From: an uncultured Odoribacter sp.
Lineage (GTDB): Bacteria > Bacteroidota > Bacteroidia > Bacteroidales > Marinifilaceae
Reading direction: 5' to 3'
Assembly (NCBI GenBank): GCA_900544025.1
Contig: UQTM01000003.1
Coordinates: forward strand, 25,692 to 89,691
DNA length: 64,000 nucleotides
This document shows positions 36,397 through 42,830 of the stretch, piece after piece (position 1 is the stretch's first letter; each line of letters starts with the position of its first letter). The notes under the pieces were generated by a model. The model had not been told where the DNA came from and made no database searches. It was given only the letters and a program-made list of their open reading frames with translations. The position numbers and the translations under genes were made by a program.

Positions 36397-36427
36397 TATT
36401 CTTAAATGGATCTTTCGGGAAATTGCT

Positions 36428-36435
36428 TATTTTTG
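36428..36435 (+). promoter_or_regulatory. Promoter-like box (TATTTTTG) before structured RNA candidate
   Basis: TAnnTTTG match 31 bases after the luxS stop and directly upstream of the structured stretch 36440-36643. No coding sequence follows it on this strand until 37321. Confidence 0.4.
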
Positions 36436-36439
36436 TTGA

Positions 36440-36643
36440 AAGAAATACCGGATGCAGAGAGCTGCATCTTTTAAAATATTGAGATACTTTTGGTTTTACA
36501 GCTAATGAAATCCGCCAAATTTTCTTTGTTTGAACGTAAAACCGAATGTGCTCCAGCTTATAGCGTGGAGTGGTTCGGTGATTGTTCAAAAGGTGCTTGG
36601 CGGTGCCTATTAGCTGATGGCCGTGCCCTCCGCGCTATTTTTT
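36440..36643 (+). ncRNA. Candidate structured noncoding RNA (or repeat element) downstream of luxS
   Basis: Within a 568-base gap, three long helices can be drawn on the plus strand. GATGCAG (36451-36457) pairs with CTGCATC (36462-36468). 36489-36499 pairs with 36536-36546 over 11 pairs. 36560-36570 pairs with 36628-36638 over 11 pairs and runs into TTTTT, like a terminator. A competing fold pairs ACCGAA (36541-36546) with TTCGGT (36574-36579) around CTCCA/TGGAG. This would break the second and third helices, a two-state layout seen in riboswitches and attenuators. No known RNA family was recognised. A 46-codon reading frame at 36506-36646 also lies inside. Confidence 0.4.
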
Positions 36644-36683
36644 CGTAGATTCCTGTTTCGTGCATACTCTTTTTCATATATCT

Positions 36684-36868
36684 TTATCGGTATTGTTCTT
36701 TTTCCGGGAGGAATGTATAACCGAATTTAATGTTAAGTTTATATTCCGGTCGGGGTAGGAATTGCAGACGTTGCGCTGGTAATGGTTGGTGGGCAGAGTA
36801 TAAAAGCGGCTATTGCTGATCCGGTCGATTCCCTGAAAAGTGAGTAAAAACTGGAAATCCGGCTTGGA
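36684..36868 (-). pseudogene. Decayed C-terminal end of an outer-membrane beta-barrel gene
   Basis: Minus-strand reading gives FQFLLTFQGIDRISNSRFYT and then LPTNHYQRNV. Near 36760 the frame slips to EYKLNIKFGYTFLPEKEQYR followed by the stop at 36684-36686. Joined across the slip this resembles the last strands of a TonB-type or porin barrel, whose usual ending is a strand like NIKFGYTF. A second break at 36869-36871 (an in-frame TAA) separates it from upstream barrel-like residues (LLLYNN). No start codon or N-terminal part is present. It is read as a gene relic with at least two frame disruptions. Confidence 0.4.
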
Positions 36869-36964
36869 TTATTATAAAGGAGTAAATCCCGTCGGCCGGA
36901 AAATTTTTCAGTTTTTTCCGGTGGAAATGACTTTTCCTTATTGTCTGTAAAGGCATTCCGGAGA

Positions 36965-37177
36965 TCAGTTTTCGTCGATCCGGGCGGAACGGTAATTTTC
37001 CCTTTCTTTGCGGTCGGTGGTGTTGGCACAATCGATGCCCCGTTCGTGCATGGCTTTATTGCGTCCGATGTGAGTGTCCGGGAATTTCCCGTTCTTTTTC
37101 AGCAGTATGCCGATTCCTAAGCCTATCAATGCCAGGCCTATCAGAATCAGAACGATAATAAATAAAGTAATAAACAT
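36965..37177 (-). CDS. Small conserved membrane protein
   Basis: A 70-residue protein with one N-terminal membrane helix (FITLFIIVLILIGLALIGLGIGILL), then KKNGKFPDTHIGRNKAMHERGIDCANTTDRKERE in the cytoplasm. The KFPxTHIGxNKxMxxxGIxCA pattern is recalled from small single-helix proteins of Bacteroidota; no function is known. A TATCTTTG box lies 22 bases upstream, supporting expression. It stands alone. Confidence 0.65.
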   Translation of the reverse strand: MFITLFIIVLILIGLALIGLGIGILLKKNGKFPDTHIGRNKAMHERGIDCANTTDRKERENYRSARIDEN

Positions 37178-37198
37178 ACGTTGTAGTTTAGTTTAATA

Positions 37199-37206
37199 CA
37201 AAGATA
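37199..37206 (-). promoter_or_regulatory. -7 promoter box (TATCTTTG)
   Basis: TAnnTTTG match 22 bases before the small membrane protein start at 37177. Confidence 0.55.
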
Positions 37207-37282
37207 GGGGATAAAAATAGCGATGTTACGGATTTCCACGAAAAAAAAACTTAAAATGTGGTTTTGTTTCTTAGGATTTTTC

Positions 37283-37290
37283 TACATTTG
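37283..37290 (+). promoter_or_regulatory. -7 promoter box (TACATTTG)
   Basis: TAnnTTTG match 31 bases before the PUR-like copy 2 start at 37321. Confidence 0.55.
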
Positions 37291-37320
37291 ACACAGAAAG
37301 TTGAATATAATTTGAAAGAC

Positions 37321-37620
37321 ATGGAAGGATACGAAAAAAATGAGGATTTTGGAATGAACGAAGATCGAGAGGAGATTTATTCCAAAGCTGTAAAGGCTGG
37401 AAAGAGAACTTATTTCTTTGATGTGAAAGCTACCCGTAATAATGATTACTATCTGACTGTAACAGAAAGCAAAAAAAAGTTCGACAAAGACGGTAATTCG
37501 AGTTATGAAAAGCATAAAATATTCTTATATAAGGAAGATTTTGAAAAATTTGCGGAAGGACTTGAGGAAGCTGTTGCTGTTGTAAAAGCCGCTTTGGAAG
37601 GAAAATTCCCTAACGAATAA
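37321..37620 (+). CDS. PUR-alpha-like DNA/RNA-binding protein (DUF3276), copy 2
   Basis: A 99-residue DUF3276 protein that shares the core KAGKRTYFFDVKATRNNDYY with copy 1 at 23296-23643 and differs mainly in the N-terminal linker (EKNEDFGMNEDREEIY) and the C-terminal tail. The start at 37321 is fixed by the promoter box upstream and by similarity to copy 1. A strong terminator follows, so it is a single-gene transcript. Like its paralogue it probably binds RNA or single-stranded DNA; the division of labour is unknown. Confidence 0.87.
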   Translation: MEGYEKNEDFGMNEDREEIYSKAVKAGKRTYFFDVKATRNNDYYLTVTESKKKFDKDGNSSYEKHKIFLYKEDFEKFAEGLEEAVAVVKAALEGKFPNE

Positions 37621-37638
37621 TGAAGAAAAATTCAAAAG

Positions 37639-37674
37639 TTCAGGGCAATAAGCATTCAGGCTTGTTGCCCTGAA
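37639..37674 (+). terminator. Rho-independent terminator
   Basis: TTCAGGGCAA (37639-37648) pairs with TTGCCCTGAA (37665-37674) and is followed by TTTTTAT. Confidence 0.8.
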
Positions 37675-37797
37675 TTTTTATATATCGCCTGTTCCGGTAG
37701 AAAGAGAGTGACGCTTATGGTGAAAGCGATTCGGAGAAAGATAATGACAGATAGAAAAATAGGGATAGAAAGTTTTTCCGGAGTGTAAAATGTTGTT

Positions 37798-37805
37798 TAG
37801 TTTTG
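37798..37805 (+). promoter_or_regulatory. -7 promoter box (TAGTTTTG)
   Basis: TAnnTTTG match 37 bases before the ubiE/menG ATG at 37842. Confidence 0.5.
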
Positions 37806-37841
37806 CAATGCCGGATTCCGGATAATAATTATAGGACAAGG

Positions 37842-38534
37842 ATGGCAAAAAAAGAAGCTGTAAAGGAAATTTTTAATGATATTGCACCGAAATACGATTT
37901 GCTGAATCATTTTTTGTCGCTGAACATCGATAAGAGATGGAGGCGTAAAGCGATCGAATATATCCGGCCGGAGGAGAAAGGAGAGTTGCTGGATGTAGCT
38001 TGCGGAACGGGTGATTTTTCGATCGAGGCATACCGGGCGGGAGTGCGGAAAGTGACAGGGATCGATATTTCTGCGAATATGGTGGCGATCGGGCAGAAAA
38101 AGGTGGAGGCGCTGGGATTGGCTTCTTATATCACTTTGCAGGCCGGAGACAGTGAGCAGATCGGGTTCGAGGACGAGCATTTCGATGTGGTGACGGTGGC
38201 ATTCGGCGTTCGGAATTTCGAGCACCTGGAAGCCGGGCTGAAAGAGATGCAGCGGGTTCTGAAAAAAGGCGGGAAGGTGATTATTTTAGAATTTTCCATG
38301 CCTGAACATTTTCCGATGAAGCAGGTTTATAAATTTTATTTCCGTCGTATCCTGCCGATATTGGGAGGCTGGATTTCCGGGAATAAAGACGCTTACACTT
38401 ACTTACCCGAATCGGTTATGAAGTTCCCGCAGGGGGAAGTTTTTTTGGATATATTGAAAGGCTGCGGCTTCGTACAGGCCACACAACGTAAACTCACTTT
38501 CGGTATTGCCAGTATTTATGTGGGGGTGAAATGA
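37842..38534 (+). CDS. ubiE: Demethylmenaquinone methyltransferase (UbiE/MenG)
   Basis: This enzyme methylates demethylmenaquinone with S-adenosylmethionine in the last step of menaquinone synthesis. The 230-residue protein has the UbiE start IFNDIAPKYDLLNHFLSLNIDKRWRR, the SAM-binding LLDVACGTGDFS, VTVAFGVRNFEH and ILEFSMPE. The start at 37842 follows an AGGACAAGG ribosome-binding stretch. Its stop codon overlaps the in-frame ATG at 38531 of the next gene, suggesting coupling. menA, the prenyltransferase of the same pathway, lies at 53626-54528. Confidence 0.94.
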   Translation: MAKKEAVKEIFNDIAPKYDLLNHFLSLNIDKRWRRKAIEYIRPEEKGELLDVACGTGDFSIEAYRAGVRKVTGIDISANMVAIGQKKVEALGLASYITLQAGDSEQIGFEDEHFDVVTVAFGVRNFEHLEAGLKEMQRVLKKGGKVIILEFSMPEHFPMKQVYKFYFRRILPILGGWISGNKDAYTYLPESVMKFPQGEVFLDILKGCGFVQATQRKLTFGIASIYVGVK

Positions 38535-38578
38535 AATGTGAATATGTGGCAGAGTGCCGGTTTGTTAAAGTTTTTTCT

Positions 38579-39334
38579 ATGATACGGTTACAAAATTTGT
38601 CGGGGATATCGTTGGTGTTGTTATGCTTGTTTTACGGAGCTTGTACAAATAAGGAAATTCCCCGGATTTATTCCCTTACGTTTGAGAAAGAAGCGTATGA
38701 AATCCGGAGCGGGATGACCTCCAGCGTTCCTTTTCGTTCCGGTAATAAGGATTATGTAGTTACTTCCAGCGATACGGCGGTGGTAAAAGTTTCGGTCAGT
38801 GTAGCCGATAGTAAAATCGGCTTCGGTACTTTATTTCTTTTGGGAAATAGGAAAGGAGAGGCTGTCGTATCGGTGAAGGATAATATTTCCGGAGAAAGAG
38901 TGGATTTACAAATTACCGTGACCGATTTTTATCTTGGATTCGAGGTGGTGGAGACGGATAGTGTCATTTTTCAAGAAAACGATTATTTGTTTTTCGTAAA
39001 AAACGAATCGAAAGATTTTTTGGTGTTCGGGGAAACGGGTACAACCGGCGAACTTGCGTTGCGGTTTAAAGGAAGTTATGAATTTGCCATAACCGGAGAT
39101 AAACCTTTTGTAAATATCGGGTATGAAAAAGAGGGGCAGCTTGTAGAATATACTTTCGACATGTCGGGGAGCAGTCCGGAAGTTTTTTCTCTGTTCGGTC
39201 ATTTCTTTCACTTGAGTGCGGCTAAGACGAAAGATATCGGGATACGCTATTACTATATGCAACTAAAGGAAACGGCTACGAACAGCGAGACGGTTTGTTT
39301 ACTTCGCGACCAATATGCTTTGCCCAAAGAATAA
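38579..39334 (+). CDS. Hypothetical lipoprotein
   Basis: A 251-residue predicted lipoprotein that I do not recognise. The signal MIRLQNLSGISLVLLCLFYGAC ends in the lipobox FYGAC. An alternative ATG at 38531 overlaps the ubiE stop codon (ATGA) and would add 16 polar residues, which would weaken the signal. The mature part is beta-rich, with AVVKVSVSVAD and NRKGEAVVSVKDNISGERVDL resembling an immunoglobulin-like (Big) repeat at about residues 40-120. The rest has no known domain. It ends before a strong terminator. Confidence 0.7.
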   Translation: MIRLQNLSGISLVLLCLFYGACTNKEIPRIYSLTFEKEAYEIRSGMTSSVPFRSGNKDYVVTSSDTAVVKVSVSVADSKIGFGTLFLLGNRKGEAVVSVKDNISGERVDLQITVTDFYLGFEVVETDSVIFQENDYLFFVKNESKDFLVFGETGTTGELALRFKGSYEFAITGDKPFVNIGYEKEGQLVEYTFDMSGSSPEVFSLFGHFFHLSAAKTKDIGIRYYYMQLKETATNSETVCLLRDQYALPKE

Positions 39335-39413
39335 AAGCCCGGAAATCAGCGTTCACAGAAAGAATGCTATTATATTAGTAGATGTTATTGTAAATTGTTT
39401 TGGAATAGAAATA

Positions 39414-39448
39414 AAAATCCCCGGAAGATTTAACTTTCCGGGGATTTT
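39414..39448. terminator. Bidirectional hairpin terminator
   Basis: AAAATCCCCGGAA (39414-39426) pairs with TTCCGGGGATTTT (39436-39448) with T-runs on both sides, between the convergent lipoprotein and purC genes. Confidence 0.8.
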
Positions 39449-39466
39449 TTTATCGGGACAAGCCCA

Positions 39467-40414
39467 TTACTTCAATGTTTTCAGGCAAGCCGTTACATTG
39501 TCTTCTATACGTTTCAGTACGTTCGTTCCTTCGCCTTTCACAAACTTGTTTCCGGTGATCTTTTCATACAGTTCGATATATCGTTCGGTGATGCCTTCCA
39601 CGACAGCCGGAGTCATTTCCGGTACTTTTTGTCCTGTTTGTCCCTGAAATCCGTTATCCATCAGCCATTCACGTACGAATTCTTTAGAAAGCTGTTTTTG
39701 TTTTTCGCCTTTTTGAAAGCGTTCTTCATAGCCGTCTGCATAGAAATAGCGGGATGAATCGGGCGTATGGATTTCGTCGATCAGATAAATTTTACCGTCC
39801 TTTTTGCCGAATTCGTATTTTGTATCCACTAAAATCAATCCCTTTTCAGCAGCCATTTCCGTTCCACGCCGGAATAGTGCCATTGTATATTTTTCGAGAA
39901 GTTCGTAATCTTCGCGACTTACCAGTCCCTGAGCGATGATTTCTTCTTTCGAGATGTTTTCATCGTGTCCTTCATCGGCTTTGGTTGTCGGAGTGATGAG
40001 CGGGGTAGGGAACTTTTGGTTCTCTTTCATTCCGTCGGGCAATGGGATCCCGCACAAGGTACGTTCGCCTGCTTTGTAAGAACGCCAGGAACTTCCGGTG
40101 AGATAGCCCCGGATCACCATTTCCACTTTAAAAGGTTCACACATGTGACCTACGGTTACCATAGGATCGGGAGAAGCAATTTTCCAGTTGGGAACGATGT
40201 CGGATGTCGCATCCAGGAATTTTTCAGCGATCTGATTCAATACCTGGCCTTTATAGGGCACACCTTTGGGTAATACGACGTCGAATGCAGAGATTCGGTC
40301 AGACACCACCATGACGAGGTATTTATCGGCGATGTTGTACACATCGCGAACCTTCCCTTTGTAAACGCTTTTTTGTCCCGGAAACTGGAAATCTGTTTTT
40401 ACGATAGCTTCCAT
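39467..40414 (-). CDS. purC: Phosphoribosylaminoimidazole-succinocarboxamide synthase
   Basis: PurC joins CAIR and aspartate with ATP in purine synthesis. The 315-residue protein shows YKGKVRDVYNIADKYLVMV near the start, VSDRISAFDVVLP, PVEMVIRGYLTGSSWRSY-like FKVEMVIRGYLTGSSWRSY, LITPTTKADEGHDENIS and LIDEIHTPDSSRYFY, all diagnostic of SAICAR synthetase. Its length puts it in the longer group with a C-terminal extension. It follows phoH on the same strand with a 54-base gap. Confidence 0.95.
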   Translation of the reverse strand: MEAIVKTDFQFPGQKSVYKGKVRDVYNIADKYLVMVVSDRISAFDVVLPKGVPYKGQVLNQIAEKFLDATSDIVPNWKIASPDPMVTVGHMCEPFKVEMVIRGYLTGSSWRSYKAGERTLCGIPLPDGMKENQKFPTPLITPTTKADEGHDENISKEEIIAQGLVSREDYELLEKYTMALFRRGTEMAAEKGLILVDTKYEFGKKDGKIYLIDEIHTPDSSRYFYADGYEERFQKGEKQKQLSKEFVREWLMDNGFQGQTGQKVPEMTPAVVEGITERYIELYEKITGNKFVKGEGTNVLKRIEDNVTACLKTLK

Positions 40415-40468
40415 ACTTGTTTTTGTTAAATGTTTTACGTTTCAGGCAACGCACTTGCCCTGTTTTGA

Positions 40469-41443
40469 TTATTTATGATATTCTATATTCTTTTGGACTT
40501 CCTGCTCGGCTTCTTTGTCGTAGGCTTTGACAATGTCTTTCACCAAACGGTGGCGGACGATATCGTCGGAATTGAATTCTACAAAAGCGATTCCCTTGAT
40601 TTTTTGCAACAGTTTAAATGCATGTGTCAGCCCGGAGTCGCTACGGCGGGGCAGGTCGATCTGGCTCATATCGCCTGTTACGACGAATTTGGCACTTACC
40701 CCCATACGGGTCAGGAACATTTTTAATTGGTTGCGAGTGGTGTTCTGGGCTTCGTCCAAAATTACAAACGAGTCGTTGAGAGTGCGTCCGCGCATGTAAG
40801 CAAGCGGTGCAATCTGTATGACTTCGCTTTCCAGATATTCCTCCAGTTTCTTAGGAGGGATCATATCCAGCAAGGCATCGTAAAGCGGCTGTAAATAGGG
40901 ATCGACCTTCTCTTTCATGTCTCCCGGCAAAAATCCGAGACTTTCGCCTGCTTCCACAGCCGGGCGGCTGAGAACGATACGTTTTACTTCCCGGTTGCGC
41001 AGAGCGCGGACGGCAAGGGCTATCGCCGTGTATGTTTTTCCGGAACCTGCAGGGCCGGTTGCAAACAAAAGGTCGTTATTCTTGGCAAGATCGACCAGCT
41101 TGCGCTGGTTAGCGGTACGTGCCCGGATGGTTTTTCCGGCATTCCCGAAAAGAATGATCGAGTCGGCATCTTCCGGATCGGTAACGATATTGTCCTCTAA
41201 AATGATTCGTTTCAGGTTTGCCACGGTCAGCATATTGTAGCGGTGATAATGTTCCAGCAGGGCTGCAATTTTACCGCTTAGCAATTCAATGTCGCCGATC
41301 TCGCCCTGAATGATGATTTCATCACCGCGCGCCGTGATCTTCAGTTTGGGAAAATAATCTTTTAAAAGGTTGAATTTTGAGTTGTTAACTCCATAGAAAT
41401 CAATGGGATCTATATTTCCTATACTTATTCTTTTCTCGATCAT
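40469..41443 (-). CDS. PhoH-family ATPase
   Basis: A 324-residue cytoplasmic P-loop ATPase. After an N-terminal KH-like region (about 1-100) comes the PhoH domain with Walker A GPAGSGKTYTA, SRPAVEAGESLGFLPGD, Walker B FVILDEAQNTT and VTGDMSQIDLP. Relatives have RNA helicase or ribonuclease activity, and PhoH was first noted as phosphate-starvation-inducible in E. coli. No toxin or YbeY gene adjoins it here. It is transcribed divergently from mazG across about 70 bases. Confidence 0.9.
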   Translation of the reverse strand: MIEKRISIGNIDPIDFYGVNNSKFNLLKDYFPKLKITARGDEIIIQGEIGDIELLSGKIAALLEHYHRYNMLTVANLKRIILEDNIVTDPEDADSIILFGNAGKTIRARTANQRKLVDLAKNNDLLFATGPAGSGKTYTAIALAVRALRNREVKRIVLSRPAVEAGESLGFLPGDMKEKVDPYLQPLYDALLDMIPPKKLEEYLESEVIQIAPLAYMRGRTLNDSFVILDEAQNTTRNQLKMFLTRMGVSAKFVVTGDMSQIDLPRRSDSGLTHAFKLLQKIKGIAFVEFNSDDIVRHRLVKDIVKAYDKEAEQEVQKNIEYHK

Positions 41444-41463
41444 GAAACTTCAAATAAATACCT

Positions 41464-41471
41464 TATTTTTG
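41464..41471 (+). promoter_or_regulatory. -7 promoter box (TATTTTTG)
   Basis: TAnnTTTG match 44 bases before the mazG ATG at 41515. Confidence 0.5.
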
Positions 41472-41514
41472 CATGTGCAAATTACGAAAAAAACGGGACT
41501 TTAAAATCCAAGTT

Positions 41515-42312
41515 ATGAAAAATCTGGAAAAGAAGAAAGAGGCGTTCGGAGAGCTGCTTTGTGTGATCGAAGAATTGCGTAAAGGATGTCCCTGGGACAA
41601 GAAACAGACGATGGAGTCGTTACGTCCGCTTTCCATTGAGGAAATCTATGAATTAGGAGATGCCGTGTTGAACCGGGACATGGCGGAAGTGAAAAAAGAG
41701 CTGGGTGATTTGCTGATGCACATGGTGTTTTATGCACAGATCGGAGAAGAGAAGGGAGAGTTCGACATTGCAGATGTGCTGCAAGCTATTTGTGAAAAAC
41801 TGAAGTACCGTCATCCGCATATTTATGGAGAAGTGCAGGTGAAGGATGCACAGGAGGTTTTGCAGAATTGGGAACAGTTGAAACTGAAAGAAAAGGGAAG
41901 AAAACATCAGGTGTTGGAAGGAGTGCCTGTGTCGTTGCCTGCCTTAGTGAAAGCTTATCGCATTCAGGATAAAGTGAGGGGAGTGGGATTCGATTGGAAA
42001 CACAAAGCGGATGTGTGGGAGAAAGTGAAAGAAGAATTGGGGGAATTTGAACAGGAAGTAGAACGTGGCGACCAGCAGAATATGGAGCAGGAATTCGGGG
42101 ATTTTCTTTTTTCTATAGTCAATGCTGCCCGTTTGTATGGGATAAATCCTGAAAATGCTTTGGAAAGAACGAATCAAAAATTTATCCGGCGTTTTTCTTA
42201 TGTGGAAAAACAGGCAAAGCAGCAGGGACGTAAATTGCAGGAGATGACATTGGAAGAAATGGACGAGTTGTGGAACGAGGCGAAAGCTTTGGAAGTGGAA
42301 GAGGAGAAATAA
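41515..42312 (+). CDS. mazG: Nucleoside triphosphate pyrophosphohydrolase MazG
   Basis: MazG removes pyrophosphate from (d)NTPs, cleaning damaged nucleotides from the pool. The 265-residue protein has two MazG repeats. The first carries GCPWDKKQTMESL and EEIYELGDAV, then EVKKELGDLLMHMVF with its metal-binding EExxE/ExxD helices. The second carries VKEELGEFEQEVER and EQEFGDFLFSIVNAAR. YRHPHIYGEV is typical of the housekeeping two-domain form. The start at 41515 is downstream of the promoter box. It is not the MazG-like fragment of phages, and no mazEF toxin pair adjoins it. Confidence 0.94.
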   Translation: MKNLEKKKEAFGELLCVIEELRKGCPWDKKQTMESLRPLSIEEIYELGDAVLNRDMAEVKKELGDLLMHMVFYAQIGEEKGEFDIADVLQAICEKLKYRHPHIYGEVQVKDAQEVLQNWEQLKLKEKGRKHQVLEGVPVSLPALVKAYRIQDKVRGVGFDWKHKADVWEKVKEELGEFEQEVERGDQQNMEQEFGDFLFSIVNAARLYGINPENALERTNQKFIRRFSYVEKQAKQQGRKLQEMTLEEMDELWNEAKALEVEEEK

Positions 42313-42354
42313 TGCATCTTGTATTTGGAAATTTAAAATCTGCAATAAGAAAGA

Positions 42355-42726
42355 ATGGATTTGACGGGTAAGTGGAAATATTCGGAACACTATGGTTACG
42401 GAGTGGCTGAAGGAGAACTGTATTTGAAACAAGAGGGAAGAAAATTATCGGGGAGGATCGTGTTTTCCGATAAACTGGAGGGAGAGGAAGCTTATATGAT
42501 TCAGGAATTTTTGACCGGGGAGGTCAACGAGCGGAAAGTGAAGTTGGAAGCTACGGAATACGATATTATCCATTCGGAATATAAAATCAGTTATGAGCTG
42601 GATAGTTGGTTCGGTTTGTTGGTGGAAGAGGCTGTGATCAAGGGGGTAAGTTCGGACGACCAGGGAGTGGAAGGATACTTTGTATTTGAGAAAGTAAATA
42701 TGCCGGGAACGGTAAAAGTTATATAA
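42355..42726 (+). CDS. Hypothetical protein, small beta-barrel type
   Basis: This 123-residue protein is not recognised. It has no signal peptide. It reads as a run of beta strands beginning MDLTGKWKYSEHYGYGVAEGELYLKQEGRKLSG, a pattern seen in lipocalin-like or avidin-like small barrels, where GxW opens the first strand. It lies 42 bases after mazG on the same strand and is followed by a strong terminator, so it may share the mazG transcript. Function unknown. Confidence 0.65.
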   Translation: MDLTGKWKYSEHYGYGVAEGELYLKQEGRKLSGRIVFSDKLEGEEAYMIQEFLTGEVNERKVKLEATEYDIIHSEYKISYELDSWFGLLVEEAVIKGVSSDDQGVEGYFVFEKVNMPGTVKVI

Positions 42727-42750
42727 TGTTGTAAAACATGGTTCGTTGTT

Positions 42751-42780
42751 AAAAAAGCTGACATTTGTCAGCTTTTTTTT
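42751..42780 (+). terminator. Rho-independent terminator
   Basis: AAAAAAGCTGAC pairs with GTCAGCTTTTTT (about 42751-42762 and 42767-42778) with a 4-base loop and a run of T. Confidence 0.85.
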
Positions 42781-42830
42781 TATCTTTTTTGTCTAATTTG
42801 CCTAACCTAACAACCTAATTCATTGAACTT

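Noticed and set aside
36506..36646. 46-codon reading frame in the luxS downstream gap
   Set aside because: It overlaps the strong stems and T-run of the candidate RNA, has no ribosome binding site and matches nothing recalled; kept only as an alternative explanation.
41515..42312. MazG/PhoH region as a toxin-antitoxin or phage-defence locus
   Set aside because: Both are full-length housekeeping proteins with divergent transcription and no toxin partner.
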